Part shown: in pieces, positions 1 to 8,175 of the stretch
Position numbering within the stretch: position 1 is the first letter of the stretch
Layout of the letters: every line of letters begins with the position of its first letter
Assembly: GCA_051414805.1 (NCBI GenBank)
Contig: CP166702.1
Coordinates: 4,960,001-5,024,000, forward strand
Direction of reading: 5' to 3'
Length of the DNA: 64,000 nt
Source of the DNA: Xenophilus sp003671765
Lineage (GTDB): Bacteria; Pseudomonadota; Gammaproteobacteria; Burkholderiales; Burkholderiaceae_C
Notes under the pieces: generated by a model
The model's database searches: none
Seen by the model: only the letters and a program-made list of their open reading frames with translations
Told to the model about the DNA's origin: nothing
Translations under genes and position numbers: made by a program

Positions 1-1067
1 CCGTGCGCCAGGGCGTGGAGGCGGCGCAGGCCGGCTACATCGTGACTTTCGGGGTGGTCCCGACCTTTCCAAGCACGGCCTACGGCTACATCCAGCCGGG
101 GGTCGACCTCGATGGACAGGCCGGCCGCACGGTGGCCCGTTTTGTCGAAAAGCCCCCGGCCGAACGCGCGCAAGCCATGCTGCTCGACGGCGGCTACCTC
201 TGGAATGCCGGCATCTTCCTGGTGCGCGCGGGCACCCTCATCGACGCACTGCGCACCCATGCAACGGACATCCTGGCCGCCTGCCAGAAGGCGGTGGCCG
301 GCCGCAAGCCGGACGGCTCGTTCGTCCGGCTGGACGCCGTGGCCTTCGAAGCCTGCCGCAGCGACAGCATCGACTACGCCGTGCTCGAGAAGCACGACAA
401 GGTGGCGGTGATTCCCTTCGCCGGCGCCTGGAGCGACGTCGGCAGTTGGAACGCCGTGGCGCAACTCCAGCCGGCGGATGCGGGTGGCAACCGCGCCTCG
501 GGGCATGCCGTCCTGCTGCAGGCGTCCAACACTTTCGTACACGCCCCCGTTCGGCCGGTGGTCGCCCTGGGCACCGAAGACCTGGTGATCGTCGACACGC
601 AGGATGCCGTGCTGGTCGCGCGCACCGACTGCGTCGAACAGGTCAAGGACGTGGTGGCCCTGCTCGCGGCCAACGGCCACAGCGAAGCCACCCAGCACCG
701 CCGCGTGGCCCGCCCATGGGGCGCCTACGACAGCGTGGACAACGGTGAGCGCTTCCAGGTCAAGCGCCTGACGGTCAAGCCGGGCGCGAAGCTGTCGCTG
801 CAGATGCACCACCACCGCGCGGAGCACTGGATCGTCGTCAGGGGCACGGCCAAGGTGACGCGTGGCGACGAGACGCTGCTGGTCCAGGAGAACGAATCCG
901 TCTACATCCCGCTGGGCACCGTGCACCGGCTCGAGAACCCGGGCAAGGTGATGCTCGAGGTGATCGAAGTCCAGTCCGGCAGCTACCTCGGCGAGGACGA
1001 CATCGTGCGCTACGAGGACACCTACGGCCGCGTCGCCCCCCTTCAGCGGCCCGCCAAGGGCGGCTAG
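1..1067 (+). CDS. manC: Mannose-1-phosphate guanylyltransferase / mannose-6-phosphate isomerase, C-terminal part
   Basis: Bifunctional type II enzyme that isomerises fructose-6-P to mannose-6-P and makes GDP-mannose from mannose-1-P and GTP. The 5' end lies outside the window; about 354 residues are visible, and the family is usually about 470-480 long, so roughly the first 115-120 residues are missing. The visible part keeps the nucleotidyltransferase motifs FVEKP, WNAGIF, SIDYAVLE and WSDVGSW. It is followed by the C-terminal cupin isomerase domain with PWG.Y, QMHHHRAEHW and VYIPLGTVHRLENPG. It is followed at 31 bp by fcl and then gmd, so the three genes supply GDP-mannose and then GDP-deoxyhexose for polysaccharide. 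The reading frame is open to the window edge. Confidence 0.93.
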   Translation, partial: VRQGVEAAQAGYIVTFGVVPTFPSTAYGYIQPGVDLDGQAGRTVARFVEKPPAERAQAMLLDGGYLWNAGIFLVRAGTLIDALRTHATDILAACQKAVAGRKPDGSFVRLDAVAFEACRSDSIDYAVLEKHDKVAVIPFAGAWSDVGSWNAVAQLQPADAGGNRASGHAVLLQASNTFVHAPVRPVVALGTEDLVIVDTQDAVLVARTDCVEQVKDVVALLAANGHSEATQHRRVARPWGAYDSVDNGERFQVKRLTVKPGAKLSLQMHHHRAEHWIVVRGTAKVTRGDETLLVQENESVYIPLGTVHRLENPGKVMLEVIEVQSGSYLGEDDIVRYEDTYGRVAPLQRPAKGG

Positions 1068-1098
1068 CCGGTCAACCCAGGTTTTGCCCACAGACGCC

Positions 1099-2057
1099 AT
1101 GACATTCAAGAAGATCTACATCGCCGGCCATCGCGGCATGGTCGGAGGCGCCATCGCCCGTGCGCTGGCGCGCGATGCCGGCGTCGAACTCGTCACGCGC
1201 ACCCATGCGCAGCTGGACCTGACCGATCCGGCGGCGGTCCGCGCCTTCTTCGAAACCGAGAAGCCCGACGCCGTCTACCTGGCGGCGGCGCGCGTGGGCG
1301 GCATCCATGCCAACAACACCTACCCGGCCGACTTCATCTACGACAACCTGATGATCCAGGCCAACGTGATCCACGAAGCCTGGCGCAGCGGCGTGAAGCG
1401 GCTGCTGTTCCTCGGGTCAAGCTGCATCTATCCCAAGATGGCCGAACAGCCGATCGCCGAGGATTCGCTGCTCACCGGCAAGCTCGAACCCACCAACGAG
1501 CCCTACGCCATCGCCAAGATCGCCGGCATCAAGCTGTGCGAGAGCTACAACCGCCAGCACGGCACGGATTTCCGCAGCGTGATGCCGACCAACCTGTACG
1601 GGCCCGGCGACAACTACCACCCGCAGAACAGCCACGTGCTGCCCGCGCTGATCCGCCGCTTCCATGAGGCGCGCGAGTCCGGCGCGCCCAGGGTCACCAT
1701 CTGGGGCACCGGCACGCCGCGGCGCGAGTTCCTGCATGTCGACGACATGGCGGCCGCCTGCGTGCACGTGATGAACCTCGACCCGGCCACCTACGCCACC
1801 GCCACGTCGCCGATGAGCAGCCACATCAACGTGGGCTGCGGCAGCGACGTCACGATCGCCGAACTCGCGCGCCTGGTGGCCGACGTGGTCGGCTACGAGG
1901 GCGAGATCGACTACGACACCAGCAAGCCGGACGGCACGCCCCGCAAGCTGCTCGACGTCTCGCGCCTTGGCGCGCTCGGCTGGCGAGCCAGCATCTCGCT
2001 GCCCGACGGCATCCGTACCACGTACCAAGAATTCCTGACCAGCACGGCCACGCCAGC

Positions 2058-2061
<4 letters not shown>
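1099..2061 (+). CDS. fcl: GDP-L-fucose synthase (GDP-4-keto-6-deoxymannose epimerase/reductase)
   Basis: NADPH-dependent extended SDR that converts GDP-4-keto-6-deoxy-D-mannose to GDP-L-fucose. From the ATG at 1099 the protein has 320 residues, the usual length. The glycine motif GHRGMVG is at residues 10-16. With this start the key residues fall at S107, C109, Y136, K140 and H179, the same numbers I recall for the E. coli enzyme, which argues against the upstream in-frame TTG at 1084. It overlaps gmd by four bases (ATGA at 2058-2061), so translation is probably coupled. The order manC-fcl-gmd indicates one sugar-nucleotide operon entering from the left edge. Confidence 0.94.
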
Positions 2062-3182
<1,121 letters not shown>

Positions 3183-3238
3183 CTTCGCGATTCCGTGCCG
3201 CACTGCAGCACGGCATTGCGCCGCTCTTGCGCTAGAGT

Positions 3239-3263
3239 GGCCTCAAGAGACACCCTTGAGGCC
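3239..3263 (+). promoter_or_regulatory. 9-bp perfect inverted repeat over the ribosome binding site of the TetR gene
   Basis: GGCCTCAAG (3239-3247) and CTTGAGGCC (3255-3263) are perfect inverted repeats with a 7-base gap, ending four bases before the ATG at 3268. The only Shine-Dalgarno-like sequence (GAGG, 3258-3261) lies in the right arm. The dyad could be an autoregulatory TetR operator or an mRNA hairpin hiding the ribosome site. Neither is shown by sequence alone. Confidence 0.5.
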
Positions 3264-3267
3264 CCGC

Positions 3268-3942
3268 ATGGCCAAGAAGGCACCACGACGCACCGCGCAA
3301 CGCATCCTCGAAACGGGGCTCGACCTGTTCAATCGCTTCGGCGAGCCGAACGTGTCGACGACCCTGATCGCGTCCGAGCTGGGCATCAGCCCCGGCAACC
3401 TGTACTACCACTACCCGGCCAAGGACGCCCTCATCAACCGGCTCCATGAGGCCTACGAGCACGAGCTCGGCGAGGTGCTGGAGGACGCACAGGGCGTGCG
3501 CGACATCGGGCAGGCCGGCGCCTTCCTGCACCGCTTGTTCGAGCTGATCTGGCGCTACCGCTTCCTCTACCGCGACCTCAACGACCTGCTGAGCAAGAAC
3601 CGGCACCTGGAAACACGCTTCCAGCAGGTGCTGCGCAGCAAGCAGACCGCCTTGCGCACCCTGCTCGGCCGCATGGCCGAGGCCGGCCACCTGAGCATCG
3701 ACCCTGCCGAGGCCGACCTGCTGGCGCGCAGCATGGTGGTGCTGGTGACCTACTGGCTCAGCTACGAGTACGTGGGCAACCCGCGTGAGGCGCTGGAGCC
3801 CGAGCACGCCGAGGAGTCGCTGATGCGCGCCAGCCGGCACACGTTGCAGCTGCTCACCCCCTACCTGGCGCCTGCCCAGCAGCAACATCTGCTGACGCTG
3901 GGCACGATGGATGCAGGTGAAGATGCCGCACTGACCGCCTGA
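3268..3942 (+). CDS. TetR/AcrR-family transcriptional regulator
   Basis: 224-residue repressor-type protein. The N-terminal helix-turn-helix (about residues 12-58) shows the TetR pattern: RILETGLDLFNRFG, then TLIASELGISPGNLYYHYP and KDALI. The remaining alpha-helical part would be the ligand and dimer domain. The ATG at 3268 was chosen because it places the HTH at the normal distance from the N-terminus and sits six bases after GAGG. The next gene starts on the last base of the stop codon (TGATG). The ligand is unknown; the acyl-CoA-binding protein 1 kb downstream hints at a lipid-related signal, which is inference. Confidence 0.88.
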   Translation: MAKKAPRRTAQRILETGLDLFNRFGEPNVSTTLIASELGISPGNLYYHYPAKDALINRLHEAYEHELGEVLEDAQGVRDIGQAGAFLHRLFELIWRYRFLYRDLNDLLSKNRHLETRFQQVLRSKQTALRTLLGRMAEAGHLSIDPAEADLLARSMVVLVTYWLSYEYVGNPREALEPEHAEESLMRASRHTLQLLTPYLAPAQQQHLLTLGTMDAGEDAALTA

Positions 3943-4799
3943 TGCAAGAACGCACCATCCCGATGCAGGTTCCCCAGACCTCCCCGCATTCACCCGCAGG
4001 CGGCCGTGCGCCGATGGCGCTGGAAACGCACGGCTGGGTGGCACTGCCCTTCACCGACCTGCCGCATTTCGACCCGGAAAGCGTGCGGGCGCACTGGGCC
4101 CGGCTGCATGCCGGACAGATCGGCCCGCCGCCCGCCAGCGACGCACTCGCCCGCGCCTGGGCCAGCTACCACAACGGCGATTTCGCGCGGGCCGTGACCG
4201 AGGCGCAGGCGCTGGGCGACGCTGGCCAGGGCCTGGTCGACCAGGCGACCGCCATCTACGCCAATTACGTCGAGCCGCGCGAGAGCGTGCGCCTCGCCCT
4301 CTTCCGCCAGGTGGCCGAGCACGCCGGCGCCCGAGCCGCCGCCGCGCCGGACGACTGCCAGGCGCTGTACTGGCAGGCCTACGCGCTGGGGCGCTACGCG
4401 CAGGCGGTGAGCGTGGCGCGCGCCCTGGCCCAGGGCCTGGGCAACAGGCTCAAGGACGCGCTGGAACGCATCATCGCCCTGCAGCCGCGCCATGCGGACG
4501 CGCACTTCGCCCTCGGCGCCTTCCATGCCGAGGTGATCGACAAGGTGGGCCCGCTGGTCGGACGCATGACCTACGGCGTGCGGGCCGACACCGCGCGCGC
4601 CCTGTTCGCCCGCGGCCTGGAACTGCATCCCGACTCACCCACCGGCCTCATCGAGCACGCCCGCGCCCTGCTGGTCCTGGAGGGCGATGACCGCCTGGCC
4701 GAGGCGACGCGCCTGTACGAGCGCGCCGCCGCCCTCGAGCCGCAGGACGCGCGCGAGCGCCTCGACGTGGAACTGGCGCGCGCCGGCCTGAGGGACTGA
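3942..4799 (+). CDS. TPR-like (tetratricopeptide) protein of unknown function
   Basis: 285 residues, no signal peptide or membrane segment, rich in Ala and Arg. Several helical-hairpin units resemble TPRs: one near residues 65-85 (ARAWASYHNGDFARAVTEAQ), others around the ALERIIALQPRHADAHFALGAFH region, and a last one with ATRLYERAAALEPQDARERL at the C-terminus. The start at 3942 overlaps the TetR stop; in-frame ATGs at 3963 and 4014 are possible alternatives. Co-transcription with the TetR gene is likely. I do not recognise a named family, and a scaffold or partner role is all that the fold suggests. Confidence 0.7.
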   Translation: MQERTIPMQVPQTSPHSPAGGRAPMALETHGWVALPFTDLPHFDPESVRAHWARLHAGQIGPPPASDALARAWASYHNGDFARAVTEAQALGDAGQGLVDQATAIYANYVEPRESVRLALFRQVAEHAGARAAAAPDDCQALYWQAYALGRYAQAVSVARALAQGLGNRLKDALERIIALQPRHADAHFALGAFHAEVIDKVGPLVGRMTYGVRADTARALFARGLELHPDSPTGLIEHARALLVLEGDDRLAEATRLYERAAALEPQDARERLDVELARAGLRD

Positions 4800-4840
4800 T
4801 CGCCCCGCAAGCCAGACCGGCCGCCAAGGGCAAAAAAAAA

Positions 4841-4852
4841 GAACGATCGTTC
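4841..4852. promoter_or_regulatory. Perfect 12-bp palindrome upstream of the acyl-CoA-binding protein gene
   Basis: GAACGATCGTTC is its own reverse complement, lies directly after a run of nine A and 48 bases before the ATG of the ACBP gene. Its size and composition fit an operator for a TetR-type dimer; the TetR encoded at 3268 is the obvious candidate. A possible -10 (CACAAT, 4862-4867) follows. Binding is inference. Confidence 0.5.
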
Positions 4853-4900
4853 GCAGGCGGTCACAATGGGGACCTTCCTCCCACTCGCTCCCTGCACGCC

Positions 4901-5167
4901 ATGTCTTCCCCCGACCTCCAGGCCCGTTTCGAAGCCGCCGAAGCCAACTCCAAGCTGCTGCCCGCCCGCCCCGACAACCCGACGCTGCTGAAGATCTACG
5001 GCTTGTACAAGCAGGCCACGCTGGGCGACAACACCGAGAAGAAGCCCAGCTTCAGCGACATCGTGGCCCGCGCCAAATGGGACGCCTGGAGCGTCCACAA
5101 GGGCGTGTCGGCGGACGACGCCAAGCAGAGGTACATCGACCTGATCGAATCGCTGCGCAACGCATGA
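4901..5167 (+). CDS. Acyl-CoA-binding protein (ACBP family)
   Basis: 88-residue cytosolic four-helix protein expected to bind long-chain acyl-CoA esters. It shows the ACBP hallmarks in order: FEAAEANSKLL, then LLKIYGLYKQATLGD (the conserved Y-K-Q-A-T-x-G-D signature), and KWDAW with K and W residues of the ligand site, then a final helix AKQRYIDLIESL. Length equals the canonical domain, so it is stand-alone. ACBPs are common in eukaryotes and patchy in bacteria. Preceded by a palindrome at 4841 and located after a TetR/TPR gene pair; followed by a repeat-rich convergent gap. Confidence 0.92.
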   Translation: MSSPDLQARFEAAEANSKLLPARPDNPTLLKIYGLYKQATLGDNTEKKPSFSDIVARAKWDAWSVHKGVSADDAKQRYIDLIESLRNA

Positions 5168-5180
5168 ACTGATACACCCC

Positions 5181-5230
5181 CCAAGCCGCTTCGCGGCTCC
5201 CCCCTCTCTCGCCTTCGGCGGGAGGGGGGC
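5181..5230. repeat. Double hairpin in the convergent gap after the ACBP gene
   Basis: Two adjacent hairpins: AGCCGC/GCGGCT with loop TTC (5184-5198), then CCCCCCTC (5199-5206) pairing with GAGGGGGG (5222-5229). No T run follows, so it is not a classical terminator, though it may stop or stabilise transcripts. The surrounding 5170-5330 is low-complexity GC-rich sequence of the type that recurs between genes in Comamonadaceae; no gene is seen in it. Confidence 0.6.
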
Positions 5231-5365
5231 GCACCCAGCGGCCTGGCAAAGCCAGTTCCGCGGGTGCCCTGAGGGCTTCGCTGCGCTTGCCGGCTGGGCT
5301 GCGTTTGCCAAGCGTCGCGGGTGCTCAACCTAATCGGGCTGAAATGCCGCCACACCTGGACAACG

Positions 5366-5384
5366 CGCTATCGATTCGATAGCG
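5366..5384. repeat. GCTAT...ATAGC palindromic repeat, copy 1
   Basis: CGCTATCGA (5366-5374), one base, TCGATAGCG (5376-5384). One of six short elements in this window with a GCTAT/ATAGC core. Read on the minus strand it follows the stop of the CoA-transferase gene at 5404. Confidence 0.75.
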
Positions 5385-5403
5385 AGGCACTCGACGGGGG
5401 CAG

Positions 5404-6645
5404 TCAGCCGACCACGCCCCGCTCGCGCAGCGCCACGATCTGCGCCTCGCTCAGCCCCACCTCGCGCAGCACCGCGTAGGTATCCGCCCCCAGCGCCGGC
5501 GCGTTGCGCCTGTGGCCCGCCGGCGTGGCCGACAGCTTGGGCACGAAGCCCGGCAGCAGCACCTCGCTGCCGTCGTCCAGGCGAATGGGGAGCACCATGC
5601 CGCGCGCGGCGTAGTGCGGGTCGGCCGCGATGTCGGCCACGGTGTAGATGCGGCCGGCCGGCACCTGGGCCGCCTCCAGCGCGGCCAGCGCCTCGGCCAC
5701 GGTGCGTCCTGCAGCCCATTCGCCGATGGCGCCATCGAGCATGCCGACCTGCGCCACGCGGCCGGTGTTGTCGGCCAGTTGCGGATCGGCCGCCAGCTCG
5801 GGCCGGCCGATGCACTGCATCAGCCGCTTGAAGATGCTGTCGCCGTTGCCTGCGATGAGCACGTAGCCGTCGGCGCAGCGGTACGCGTTGGTCGGCGCGA
5901 TGCCGGGCAAGGCGCTGCCGGCCGCCTCGCGCACGGCGCCGAAGGCGCTGTACTCGGGCAGCAGGCTTTCCATGCAGTTGAAGACCGCCTCGTACAGCGC
6001 CACGTCGATCACCTGGCCGCGGCCCTTGGGATGCTCGGCGCTCACCGTCGCGTGCCGGTGCTGCAGCGCCATCAGGATGCCGATCACGCCGTGCAGCGAG
6101 GCCAGCGTGTCGCCGATCGACACGCCCACGCGCACCGGCACGCGGCCCGGCTCGCCCGTGAGGTGGCGCAGCCCGCCCATCGCCTCGGCCACGACGCCAA
6201 AACCCGGGCGGTCGCGGTACGGCCCGGTCTGACCGTAGCCGCTGATGCGCAGCATGACCAGCGCGGGGTTGGTGGCCAGCAATGCGTCGGGGCCCAGGCC
6301 CCAGCCTTCCATCGCGCCGGGGCGGAAGTTCTCGATCAGCACGTCGGCTTCGGCCGCCAGGCGCCGCACGATGTCTTGCGCCTCGCTCTGGCGCAGGTCC
6401 AGCGCGAGCGAGCGCTTGTTGCGCGATTGGGCCTGCCACCAAATCGACGTGCCATCCTTGAGCAGGCGCCACTTGCGCAGCGGGTCACCCTCGTTCGGCG
6501 GCTCGACCTTGACGACATCGGCGCCGAAATCGGCCAGGGTGCGGGCCGAGAAAGGGCCGGCAATGAGCTGGCCCAGCTCGATGACCTTCAGGCCCGCGAG
6601 CGGGCCGCTGACCGTTCGCGGGGCACCGGATCGGGCGTCGGTCAT
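5404..6645 (-). CDS. CaiB/BaiF-type (class III) CoA-transferase
   Basis: 413-residue enzyme of the formyl-CoA/carnitinyl-CoA transferase family, which moves CoA between carboxylic acids through a covalent Asp intermediate. N-terminal GLKVIELGQLIAGPFSARTLADFGADVVKVE is the family signature, read in parts; the catalytic Asp is D179 in VGVSIGDTLA. ENFRPGAMEGWGLG and ISGYGQTGPYRDRPGFG are also conserved. It is the last gene of a minus-strand run beginning with the molybdopterin oxidoreductase at 10233, 16 bp after the PHA-system gene. The substrate cannot be told from sequence. Confidence 0.9.
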   Translation of the reverse strand: MTDARSGAPRTVSGPLAGLKVIELGQLIAGPFSARTLADFGADVVKVEPPNEGDPLRKWRLLKDGTSIWWQAQSRNKRSLALDLRQSEAQDIVRRLAAEADVLIENFRPGAMEGWGLGPDALLATNPALVMLRISGYGQTGPYRDRPGFGVVAEAMGGLRHLTGEPGRVPVRVGVSIGDTLASLHGVIGILMALQHRHATVSAEHPKGRGQVIDVALYEAVFNCMESLLPEYSAFGAVREAAGSALPGIAPTNAYRCADGYVLIAGNGDSIFKRLMQCIGRPELAADPQLADNTGRVAQVGMLDGAIGEWAAGRTVAEALAALEAAQVPAGRIYTVADIAADPHYAARGMVLPIRLDDGSEVLLPGFVPKLSATPAGHRRNAPALGADTYAVLREVGLSEAQIVALRERGVVG

Positions 6646-6661
6646 GGCAGCTGCCGGCCGG

Positions 6662-6976
6662 TCAGCCGGCCGCCCGCTCGCGGGCCAGCAGCTCGTCGAG
6701 GTTGCGCGACACCTTCTCCTCGATCATCTCGCTGAAGCTGCCGAGCAGAAAGCCCAGTTGCACGTTCATGCCGAAGCGCTCCGGCGTGACCTCCACCGTG
6801 CCGCTGGCACCGGCGCCGCTGAAGTGCACCCGGTCGCAGGCGCCGGCCTCGGACGACTCCTCGTAGGTGCACGACAGGCCGTAGTCGCGCTCGGCCTGGC
6901 TGACCCACTGGCGGGCCACCTCGCGCGCGCGGGCCATGCCGAGGTTGTGCTGGCGTTCGATCTGGATGTCAGGCAC
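6662..6976 (-). CDS. Polyhydroxyalkanoic acid system (PHA_gran_rgn-like) family protein
   Basis: 104 residues from a GTG start at 6976. The pattern DIQIERQHNLGMARAREVAR, then a VHFSGAGASGTVEVTPE beta section, then LGFLLGSFSEMIEEKVSRNLDELL, matches the small family linked to polyhydroxyalkanoate granules. The GTG overlaps the end of the aminopeptidase gene by eight bases, indicating coupled translation. No signal peptide. In other genomes members lie near PHA genes; here none is nearby, so the link to PHA is by family only. Confidence 0.72.
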   Translation of the reverse strand: MPDIQIERQHNLGMARAREVARQWVSQAERDYGLSCTYEESSEAGACDRVHFSGAGASGTVEVTPERFGMNVQLGFLLGSFSEMIEEKVSRNLDELLARERAAG

Positions 6977-8171
6977 CGGGGGACTCTCCGTGGGATGCGG
7001 TGGAAGAAGAAGAAGATGAAGAAGAAGCGCCCGAGGCGGGCGCCGAGGCCGGCATGATGCCCGCCTCGGCGCGCAGCGCGTCGGCTCGCCGCTGCGCAGT
7101 GGGCAGCGCGGCGATGCGGCGCACGGCGGCATAGAAGCGTGGCCAGTCGCGGCCCTCGCGCTCGTACAGTTGCTCGAAGGCCGGCACCAGCGCATCGTAG
7201 GCGGCCTGGGTGCCGAAGGTGGCGTTGTTGGCGTTGGCCACCCAGGCGTCGTAGGCGCCATGGCGCGGGCCGCTCCAGCCGGCCCGCATCTGCTGGTAGC
7301 GGGCGCGGAACTCGTCCATTGCTACCTTTTTCATAGCATCCACCGCCCGCCAGTCCTGCGCTTTCGCCTCTTTCGACTCATAAATGTTGGCCAGGGCACG
7401 GCGCGTGTCGGCCATCAGTGCACGCATGGCGCGGCGCCGGGCGTCGAACTGCTGGTATTCCTCGCGCGCGGCCGGGCTGGCCTGCGTGGCCAGCCACTGC
7501 CCGCCACCCAGCCGCTCCACCGAGGTGGCGAAGGACTCGTTGAAGTCGGTGTCGCCCGACACGTACAGCAGTTGGTGCGCCAGCTCGTGGAAGATCAGCC
7601 GCGCCAGTTCGCCCTCGGGATAGCCGATGAAGGTGGACAGCAGCGGATCGCCGCCGGCCCAGTCGAGCCAGCCCAGCGTCGAGTACGCCGGCACGGGGTA
7701 GACCGAAGCCTCCAGTCCCTCTGCCTGCAGCTGCTTCGCCTCAGCCTGCGCGGCGGCCTCGGCGTAGTAGCCGCGGTAGCCCACGCAGCCGGCGATCGGG
7801 AAGCACCAGGTCTTGAGCGTGAGCGAATACGGCGGCGCCGCCACCACGTTCCACACCGCCGCGCCGCGATGCAGGTCGGCATACGCCGTGTAGCTGCGGT
7901 TGTCGGGCAGGTGCAGCTGCGTGGAGGCGTAGCGGCGGATGCGCTGCGCCAGCTCCAGCTTCTGCTTGAGCGCCGCCGAGGTGGCCGGGTCGGCCAGCCA
8001 GTCGGGCACCGGGCGCGCGGCCCGCATCAGGCTCAGGTGGCCGCTGGCCGACTGCCAGTAGTAGCCGACATTGGCGCAGCCGGCCAGGGCGGCGACGGTC
8101 GCGACCACGGCCAGCAACGCGCCAAGGCGCCAGCGCGAGCGGCCGTGGCGGGCAGGCGGCAACAGGCGCAT
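6969..8171 (-). CDS. Predicted zinc aminopeptidase, lipoprotein
   Basis: 400 residues. A signal peptide ends in a lipobox (LAGC, C32), so the protein is probably anchored in the outer membrane facing the periplasm. HELAHQ (H195-H199) is the zinc-peptidase motif, with NESFAT about ten residues later giving the usual third ligand region. This matches the predicted-aminopeptidase family (PF10023/COG4324). The C-terminus ends in a Ser-rich tail with eight serines in a row. Residues 279-284 are encoded by an interspersed palindromic repeat (see 7321). Start ATG 8171 is four bases after the preceding gene's stop. Confidence 0.88.
   Translation of the reverse strand: MRLLPPARHGRSRWRLGALLAVVATVAALAGCANVGYYWQSASGHLSLMRAARPVPDWLADPATSAALKQKLELAQRIRRYASTQLHLPDNRSYTAYADLHRGAAVWNVVAAPPYSLTLKTWCFPIAGCVGYRGYYAEAAAQAEAKQLQAEGLEASVYPVPAYSTLGWLDWAGGDPLLSTFIGYPEGELARLIFHELAHQLLYVSGDTDFNESFATSVERLGGGQWLATQASPAAREEYQQFDARRRAMRALMADTRRALANIYESKEAKAQDWRAVDAMKKVAMDEFRARYQQMRAGWSGPRHGAYDAWVANANNATFGTQAAYDALVPAFEQLYEREGRDWPRFYAAVRRIAALPTAQRRADALRAEAGIMPASAPASGASSSSSSSSTASHGESPGA
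7321..7337. repeat. GCTAC...ATAGC repeat embedded in the aminopeptidase coding sequence, copy 2
   Basis: GCTAC, seven bases, ATAGC (one mismatch from a perfect palindrome), preceded by TT as in the intergenic copies. It lies wholly inside the open frame and encodes AMKKVA at residues 279-284. The flank up to about 7385 also resembles the downstream part of the intergenic copies. Confidence 0.65.
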
Positions 8172-8175
8172 GCGA

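Noticed and set aside
1084..1098. TTG at 1084 as start of fcl
   Set aside because: The ATG at 1099 gives active-site numbering equal to that remembered for the E. coli enzyme and the normal N-terminus.
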